In this document: in pieces, positions 54,527 to 59,190 of the stretch
Layout: every line of letters begins with the position of its first letter
Position numbering within the stretch: position 1 is the first letter of the stretch
Assembly: GCA_937864265.1 (NCBI GenBank)
Contig: CALMIR010000147.1
Coordinates: forward strand, 1-59,190
Direction: 5' to 3'
DNA length: 59,190 nucleotides
From: an uncultured Saprospirales bacterium
GTDB taxonomy: Bacteria; Bacteroidota; Bacteroidia; Chitinophagales; Saprospiraceae
The notes under the pieces: model-generated
Seen by the model: only the letters and a program-made list of their open reading frames with translations
The model's database searches: none
Told to the model about the DNA's origin: nothing
Translations under genes and position numbers: made by a program

Positions 54527-55293
54527 TTCTTAAAATCAATTTGAACCGTATCTTCTATTTGCAGCCCCAGCAAGCTGGCCGCCTTTCCCATATTGATGGC
54601 AATTTCGAGGTAGCCCGACGAATTAAAAAAGCAAAGCGGTTCGCCCACTTGGGCATCGGGATAACTTTTCGACAGTACCTTGATGGGGTCATGCCTTTTG
54701 AAAAATAGCTTGAAAGCCCTGTTCTGCCCTACCTGCTCAAAAAGGTGGCGCTGGATATTGGTCACCGCATTGTCGTAGTGGTCGATGTAAATGACCGATC
54801 CGCGGATATGGGCAGGGCCAATGACGGGTTGCCAAGTCAGGCGTTGTTGAATATTGGTCACCAGTTTTCCCAATGTGTCAATAGGTTGTTTATTGGCGAT
54901 ATGCCCAACCGTTTTGGCAAAAATTTCCTTTAAGGGAAAGGTACTTTCCAGATCGTTTGTCAATGCGAGAGCCTGCTCCGGGCAGGGATCGAAAATCAGG
55001 GAAAAAAGACCGTTATCTGGTCCGATAAAGTAATGACCTTGATGTTCAATCATCAGGAATCGGACTTCCTTAGCATAGTAATCGTTGACACTCAGTAAAT
55101 GAATGGTACCTGCGGGGAAATTCGGCCAAGTTTGGTTGAATAAAAATGCCGCCTGAACGATATTGAAAGGCTCGATTTCATTGGATATGGTAATGAACTG
55201 AGCCTGTGGGCAGGCGCACAATATGGCCCCCTTGATGATTGCCAGGTAATGGTCTCGCTCCCCAAAGTCGGTCGTTAAGGTGATTACTGCCAT
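54523..55293 (-). CDS. SAM hydroxide adenosyltransferase (DUF62/SAM hydrolase)
   Basis: The 256-residue protein starts at ATG 55293, which gives the family N-terminus MAVITLTTDFGERDHYLAII; the open frame upstream reads poorly. Further motifs are FIGPDNGLFSLIF and IDHYDNAVTNIQ, and SSGYLEIAINMGKAASLLGL at the end. The family hydrolyses S-adenosylmethionine to adenosine and methionine using an activated hydroxide; it is related to fluorinase and chlorinase. A halogenase is not indicated. The gene is divergent from phoH. Confidence 0.9.
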   Translation of the reverse strand: MAVITLTTDFGERDHYLAIIKGAILCACPQAQFITISNEIEPFNIVQAAFLFNQTWPNFPAGTIHLLSVNDYYAKEVRFLMIEHQGHYFIGPDNGLFSLIFDPCPEQALALTNDLESTFPLKEIFAKTVGHIANKQPIDTLGKLVTNIQQRLTWQPVIGPAHIRGSVIYIDHYDNAVTNIQRHLFEQVGQNRAFKLFFKRHDPIKVLSKSYPDAQVGEPLCFFNSSGYLEIAINMGKAASLLGLQIEDTVQIDFKK

Positions 55294-55332
55294 CTTCCAA
55301 ACAAAATTGATTGGGCAAAATAAAGGAATATA

Positions 55333-55363
55333 GTTGTGATTGATGCAATAATGGCTAAATTTG
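55333..55363 (+). promoter_or_regulatory. Promoter of phoH
   Basis: GTTG at 55333-55336 and TAAATTTG at 55356-55363 are separated by 19 bases, a good match to the Bacteroidota -33/-7 arrangement. Confidence 0.6.
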
Positions 55364-55437
55364 CAAGGACGCGAAAAGAACTTTTTGAAAAAAACCATTG
55401 TTCAACAAACTAACCATATAAAAGGAGCTTGTCAATA

Positions 55438-56427
55438 TTGAGCGAAATCATTCTGAACGTCGAAGGCGTTGACCCATTAGACCTTTACGGTGAAAACAAC
55501 GCCAAATTAAACCTGATCCGCAAAGCTTTCCCCGAAGTGACCATCACTTCTCGCGGCAGTAGCTTAAAGCTCAGTGGGGATAAAAAGGAAACACAAAAAG
55601 CAAAATCCAAATTTGAATTGATGGTGCGGCTGCTTAGGGAGCACAACGAATTGTCGGTTCAAACGGTACAAGATTTGCTGAATGACCACAATCCCTTCGA
55701 AAGCAAGCTGGGCAACAATCATTCCAATAAGACCATCCTCTACGGCAATGACGGCAAACAGATCAAAGCCAAGACGCGCAATCAAAAGAAAATGATTGAA
55801 GTGACCGAAGACAACGATATCGTCTTCGCTGTAGGCCCTGCCGGAACGGGCAAAACCTACACTGCGGTCGCTTTAGCCGTGAGGGCTTTGAAGAACAGGT
55901 GGGTAAAAAAAATCATTCTGACCCGCCCTGCTGTAGAAGCAGGGGAGAGCTTGGGCTTTTTGCCCGGCGATTTGAAGGAAAAAATAGACCCCTACCTGCG
56001 CCCGCTTTACGATGCCCTGGATGACATGTTACCCGCCGACAAGCTGGCGCAGTTCATGGCTACCCGGGTGATTGAAATAGCGCCTTTGGCTTTTATGCGG
56101 GGTCGAACGCTGGACAATGCCTTTATCATTTTGGATGAAGCGCAAAACTGTTCGACCATGCAAATCAAAATGTTCCTGACACGATTGGGTCCCTCCGCCA
56201 AGTGCATCATTACCGGCGATTTATCACAGATCGACCTTCCTTTTCATCAAAAATCGGGCTTGCGCCGGGCGATTGATTTGTTGAAACACCTGGAAGGCAT
56301 TGCGCTGGTAGAACTGGATGCTGACGACGTGGTTCGCCACCGATTGGTACGCGAAATCATTATCGCCTATGAAAAATCGGATCAAAAATTGAGGGCCAAG
56401 CTGAAAAAAAAGGAAGAAGAAGAGTAA
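55438..56427 (+). CDS. PhoH family ATPase
   Basis: The protein is about 329 residues. No ATG is available at the 5' end. I place the start at TTG 55438, because AAAGGAG at 55421-55427 then gives a spacing of 10 bases, and the product begins (M)SEIILNVEGVDPLDLYGEN like its homologues; a TTG at 55429 is too close to that site. A KH-like N-terminal region (about 1-110) precedes the PhoH ATPase with Walker A GPAGTGKT (133-140) and Walker B FIILDEAQN. The family is linked to RNA metabolism, often alongside ybeY. This is one of the few genes here with a clear Shine-Dalgarno site. Confidence 0.9.
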   Translation: MSEIILNVEGVDPLDLYGENNAKLNLIRKAFPEVTITSRGSSLKLSGDKKETQKAKSKFELMVRLLREHNELSVQTVQDLLNDHNPFESKLGNNHSNKTILYGNDGKQIKAKTRNQKKMIEVTEDNDIVFAVGPAGTGKTYTAVALAVRALKNRWVKKIILTRPAVEAGESLGFLPGDLKEKIDPYLRPLYDALDDMLPADKLAQFMATRVIEIAPLAFMRGRTLDNAFIILDEAQNCSTMQIKMFLTRLGPSAKCIITGDLSQIDLPFHQKSGLRRAIDLLKHLEGIALVELDADDVVRHRLVREIIIAYEKSDQKLRAKLKKKEEEE

Positions 56428-56505
56428 AAGTTTCTAGTTTCAGGTTGACCTGTCCTGAAACCAGAGACAAAAGCCTAGCTATAGCCTGATTTGAAACCAA
56501 CACGC

Positions 56506-56922
56506 ATGACAACATCGACTGTCACTTACAGCGCAGGCCTGCGCACCACCTGCACGCATACCCGTTCTGGTAATGCCATCATCACCGATGCCCCGGTGGA
56601 CAACCATGGCCGGGGAGAGGCATTTTCTCCAACTGATTTGGTAGCCACTGCTTTGGCCACTTGCATGCTAACCGTGATGGGTATCGCTGCCGAAAACCGC
56701 GGCTTGTCCATAGATGGCGCCCATGCCGAGGTAACCAAAATCATGGCTGCTGATCCGCGTCGCATCAGCGAGGTCAAAGTGCTGATCCACATGCCGCCCT
56801 ATGATTTCAGCGAGGCCCACAAAAAACTCTTAACAGAAATTGCACTAAATTGCCCCGTAGCTAAGAGCTTGCATGCCGATTTGATTCAGTCGGTGGAGTT
56901 GCGGTGGGGAGAAATTGAGTGA
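56506..56922 (+). CDS. OsmC/Ohr family peroxidase-like protein
   Basis: The 138-residue protein is read from ATG 56506. The two redox cysteines of the family are visible: Cys53 in LVATALATCMLTVMG and Cys116 in EIALNCPVAKSLHADL. The family reduces organic peroxides with a dithiol. The protein sits closer to the OsmC-like YhfA/SACOL branch than to Ohr by feel; the branch is not certain. Its last codons (EIE, stop) overlap GAAATTGAGTGAG, the start of a composite repeat also found after the M28 peptidase. Confidence 0.88.
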   Translation: MTTSTVTYSAGLRTTCTHTRSGNAIITDAPVDNHGRGEAFSPTDLVATALATCMLTVMGIAAENRGLSIDGAHAEVTKIMAADPRRISEVKVLIHMPPYDFSEAHKKLLTEIALNCPVAKSLHADLIQSVELRWGEIE

Positions 56923-57190
56923 GTGTGAGAGGTGAGTGAGTGTGGGTGTGGGTGTGTCGCTTAACTTCATAAATCGTATATCCCTGCCCCCGTCCGATCC
57001 CGCTGATAGCGGAAGGCGGGAAAAGTCTGGCTTCAAGCCCTGTCCTCGATTGCTCAAAAACCTAGCATAAGGCCAAGCCATCAAACTTGTGACGCTTCGC
57101 GTTATGCTCAAAAGCTGGGCTTCTGTCTAGCCATCAATTCCTCCCTGCCCGACCGGCTGTAGCCCGGGCGGGAAAAGCCTAGCTTCAAGC
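56911..57190. repeat. Composite intergenic element, copy E
   Basis: In order: GAAATTGAGTGAG and a GTGAG/GTGGGT-rich tract (56911-56958); CCCCGTCCGATCCCGCTGA at about 56990, as in copy A; GTGACGCTTCGCGTTATGC near 57089, as in copy C; and CCCGACCGGC-TGTAG-CCCGGGCGGG with AAAAGCC at about 57150-57180, as in copy C. CTTCAAGCC phrases recur. It fills the whole gap between osmC and obgE; no gene is seen. Confidence 0.75.
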
Positions 57191-57198
57191 CTAGCCCA

Positions 57199-58191
57199 TT
57201 ACCCATTCAACGTTTTCCAAAGGACGTCTTTCAATGCTTCCAGGCCATACCCGGTGACCGATGAAATAAACACATGCGGGATACCAGCGGGCAATTCAGC
57301 TTTTAGCATTTGTTGCAACTCCTCGTCAATCAGGTCGCACTTACTGATGGCCAGCACACGAGGCTTGTCCAGCAATTCTTCATTGAACATTTGGAGTTCG
57401 TTCAGGAGCACTTCATACTCCTTCTGAATGCTTTCTGTATCGCAAGGGATGACAAAGAGGAGGGTGGCGTTGCGCTCTATATGCCTCAAAAAGCGAATAC
57501 CCAGTCCTTTTCCTTGGTGGGCGTTTTCGATGATGCCTGGAATATCGGCCATAATGAAGGAGCGCATATCCCTGTAAGCTACAATTCCCAGGTTGGGCGT
57601 TAGGGTGGTAAAAGGATAATCGCCGATTTTGGGCTTGGCGGCGGTGATCGAGGACAGCAAGGTGGATTTGCCTGCATTGGGATAACCTACCAATCCGACA
57701 TCGGCCAACACTTTGAGTTCCAGTATTTTCCATTCTTCCTTGCCCGGCTCGCCGGGTTGGGCATAGCGCGGGGTTTGGTTGGTCGGCGACTTGAAATGAT
57801 CGTTGCCAAGCCCTCCCCTTCCGCCTTCCAACAAGGTTTGAACTTCGCCGTCGTTGGTTATTTCGAACAAGATTTCTCCTGTTTCGGCATCTTTGGCTAC
57901 GGTGCCCAGGGGTACGTCCAGGATAACATCCTCGCCACTAGCCCCAGACATGCGATTTTTTGCGCCATTAGCGCCATCGCTGGCTATTACATGCTTGCGG
58001 TATTTAAGGTGGAGCAATGTCCACATATTTCGGTTTCCTTTCAACAAGATATTACCGCCACGGCCACCATCGCCGCCGTCTGGGCCGCCTTTGGGTTGCA
58101 ATTTGGAGCGATAAAAATGTACAGAGCCTGCTCCCCCCGCACCTGAGCGGCAACATATTTTGACGTAGTCAACAAAATTTTCTTCTGCCAT
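57199..58191 (-). CDS. obgE: GTPase Obg/CgtA
   Basis: The 330-residue protein has the glycine-rich Obg fold ([20 protein letters not shown] then [10 protein letters not shown]) at residues 1-158, then a G domain with G1 [10 protein letters not shown]3 DIPG and G4 SKCD. It lacks the C-terminal OCT domain found in some Gram-positives, as is usual outside them. It binds the 50S subunit and acts in ribosome assembly and stress control. It is transcribed from 58191 on the minus strand. Confidence 0.96.
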   Translation of the reverse strand: MAEENFVDYVKICCRSGAGGAGSVHFYRSKLQPKGGPDGGDGGRGGNILLKGNRNMWTLLHLKYRKHVIASDGANGAKNRMSGASGEDVILDVPLGTVAKDAETGEILFEITNDGEVQTLLEGGRGGLGNDHFKSPTNQTPRYAQPGEPGKEEWKILELKVLADVGLVGYPNAGKSTLLSSITAAKPKIGDYPFTTLTPNLGIVAYRDMRSFIMADIPGIIENAHQGKGLGIRFLRHIERNATLLFVIPCDTESIQKEYEVLLNELQMFNEELLDKPRVLAISKCDLIDEELQQMLKAELPAGIPHVFISSVTGYGLEALKDVLWKTLNG

Positions 58192-58262
58192 GCCGCAAAG
58201 ATAGGGAAAAGCACCCGTTTTTGAGCGACAGCAATAGCCGGGGTTTAGATTTTGGCTACACT

Positions 58263-58847
58263 TTATTTTTTGCCTTTTTTGGAAACACTTTCAAAGCGGT
58301 ACAAGACACTAAGGGCAGCATTGTCTATATCGAAGCCGGAGTTCAGCCCGATATTTTGCAAATCGCCATTGCCATAACCTAAATTGGCCACAAAAAAAGG
58401 CCGTGTATCCAGGCTGATGTAAAATTTTTCGTTGATGTCGAGCATCAAGCCAATGGTGTAACCCAGGGAAAAACCCAGAGAAAAATTATTGGGCCCGGCT
58501 TCTCGGATGTCATAACTAATGCCTACCCCGGGCTGCCACCCGTGAACGAATTGCAGTTGATCCACTATGGGTTTTCTTTTTTCCGATCCGATGTTGAAAC
58601 CAAAATTGAGCGAACTCCTGGCATCAGAGGTCCGGGAATCGAGGTATTCGAGGCTGCCAAACAAGCCCTCCATGCGGATGTATTTGCCGGAAGGCTTCTG
58701 ATATTTGTAAATGAGCTGAAAATTGTCGAAATTAAACAGGCGAACGCCTATTTCGCGTTTAATCAATGGCGCACTTTCCTGGGCGATTAGGATCGAACAC
58801 GGTGCTGCAAACAGCAATAGTAACAAAAGGGTTTGAAAAGATTTCAT
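58263..58847 (-). CDS. Small outer-membrane beta-barrel-like protein
   Basis: The 194-residue protein has a signal peptide ([20 protein letters not shown], then IAQ) and alternating hydrophobic strands ([60 protein letters not shown]) that suggest a small outer-membrane barrel. I do not recognise a named family. It lies upstream of obgE on the same strand with 71 bp between them. Confidence 0.7.
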   Translation of the reverse strand: MKSFQTLLLLLLFAAPCSILIAQESAPLIKREIGVRLFNFDNFQLIYKYQKPSGKYIRMEGLFGSLEYLDSRTSDARSSLNFGFNIGSEKRKPIVDQLQFVHGWQPGVGISYDIREAGPNNFSLGFSLGYTIGLMLDINEKFYISLDTRPFFVANLGYGNGDLQNIGLNSGFDIDNAALSVLYRFESVSKKGKK

Positions 58848-58861
58848 ACAGCGTTGGTTGA

Positions 58862-59038
58862 GATGAACTAATAGGTCAAGTTTGTATAGGTTTACCTAGA
58901 CAGCTTGAAATCGCTAAAAGGTTGGGTATAAAAATAGGGGATAATAAGCTGCGAAGTACCCAAGGGAAGGTCAATAAAGCCAATGGAAAGTTAAAAGCGC
59001 CTAAGAAAAAATCAATACCCGTTATAATTTGTATATAG
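58862..59038 (+). pseudogene. Coding-like remnant ending in the MITE
   Basis: A plus-strand frame of 58 sense codons without ATG runs from 58862 to the TAG at 59036-59038. It reads LPRQLEIAKRLGIKIGDNKL, RSTQGKVNKANGKLKAPKKK and a hydrophobic end. The stop is the first three bases of the MITE-like unit. The Lys-rich composition may be a chance product of AT-rich DNA, so the call is weak. Confidence 0.2.
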
Positions 59039-59160
59039 TACCGCAGAAAAATTAAGTTCCCGATTTGTCCTTACCCTAGTGGGCTAAACGGTTCACTTCA
59101 AGTGTGTCCGCTAGGGTAAGGACTTCGATAAATCAGGAAGTCATTTTTTGCACACTACTA
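59036..59160. mobile_element. MITE-like element related to the IS end at 246-306
   Basis: The 125-bp unit has long imperfect terminal inverted repeats. The left end TAGTACCGCAGAAAAATTAA and the reverse complement of the right end, TAGTAGTGTGCAAAAAATGA, both continue to a shared CCTTACCCTAG. The inner 13 bp GTCCTTACCCTAG (59067-59079) and CTAGGGTAAGGAC (59111-59123) pair perfectly. Its right half matches the IS1634-like element end at 246-306, so it is probably a non-autonomous derivative mobilised by that transposase. Confidence 0.65.
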
Positions 59161-59190
59161 ACGCAGAAAAATTAAGTTCCCGATTTGTCC
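59161..59190. mobile_element. Start of a second tandem MITE copy (cut by window edge)
   Basis: CGCAGAAAAATTAAGTTCCC and CGATTTGTCC at 59162-59190 repeat 59042-59070 exactly, 120 bases downstream. The units are thus head-to-tail, and the array continues beyond the window. Confidence 0.7.

Overview
The window looks like chromosome from a Bacteroidota bacterium, most likely of the Saprospiria (Haliscomenobacter/Lewinella-like). The signs are a PorP/SprF type IX secretion (T9SS) protein, T9SS-type C-terminal sorting domains, a TonB receptor with STN domain paired with a DUF4249 lipoprotein, Bacteroidota-type -7 promoter elements (TAnnTTTG) before many genes, and an almost complete lack of Shine-Dalgarno sequences. 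The species call is inference; no rRNA or tRNA gene was seen.

Layout. 1-306: 5' end of an IS1634-like insertion sequence whose transposase runs off the left edge. 312-7542 (minus): S9 peptidase, TPR/OmpA envelope protein, secreted sulfatase. 7617-14249: threonine aldolase, hisF, tex, pyrF and a degenerate arginase-fold protein. 14302-16794 (minus): PadR regulator plus a PspC-domain membrane protein whose frame breaks at an A10 tract. 17171-22635: two unknown proteins, an FAD dehydrogenase, a palindromic repeat cluster and groES-groEL. 22642-28122: a one-spacer CRISPR-like unit abutting a TPR-CHAT protease-like gene, a lipoprotein, and a divergent sigma factor/membrane TPR pair. 28145-38418: AraC-type membrane regulator, T9SS beta-propeller protein, DUF4058 protein, DUF4249-TonB receptor pair, M28 peptidase, PorP/SprF. 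39091-43550: a second sigma factor/membrane protein pair, XisH-XisI, and a GH13 alpha-amylase with a large insert. 43760-52971: etfB-etfA, rpsO, pnp, a four-PDZ secreted protein, dnaN and small envelope genes. 53065-58847: unknown protein, ABM monooxygenase-like protein, SAM hydrolase, phoH, osmC, obgE and a small outer-membrane-type protein. 59036-59190: MITE-like tandem copies whose ends resemble the IS end at 246-306.

How it fits together. Most of the window is housekeeping (nucleotide and histidine synthesis, translation, RNA decay, replication clamp, chaperonin, electron transfer) mixed with envelope and secretion genes for polymer use (peptidases, sulfatase, amylase, TonB system). The more unusual content lies in regulation and between genes. 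Two sigma/membrane-protein modules are present, one beside a CHAT caspase-like protein. A family of GC-rich palindromic elements sits at gene 3' ends, and several such elements contain the stop codon of the upstream gene.

The strongest candidates for something unexplored are the CRISPR-like unit fused to the CHAT gene end, the sigma-TPR-CHAT locus, the A10-split PspC gene, and the stop-codon-donating repeats.
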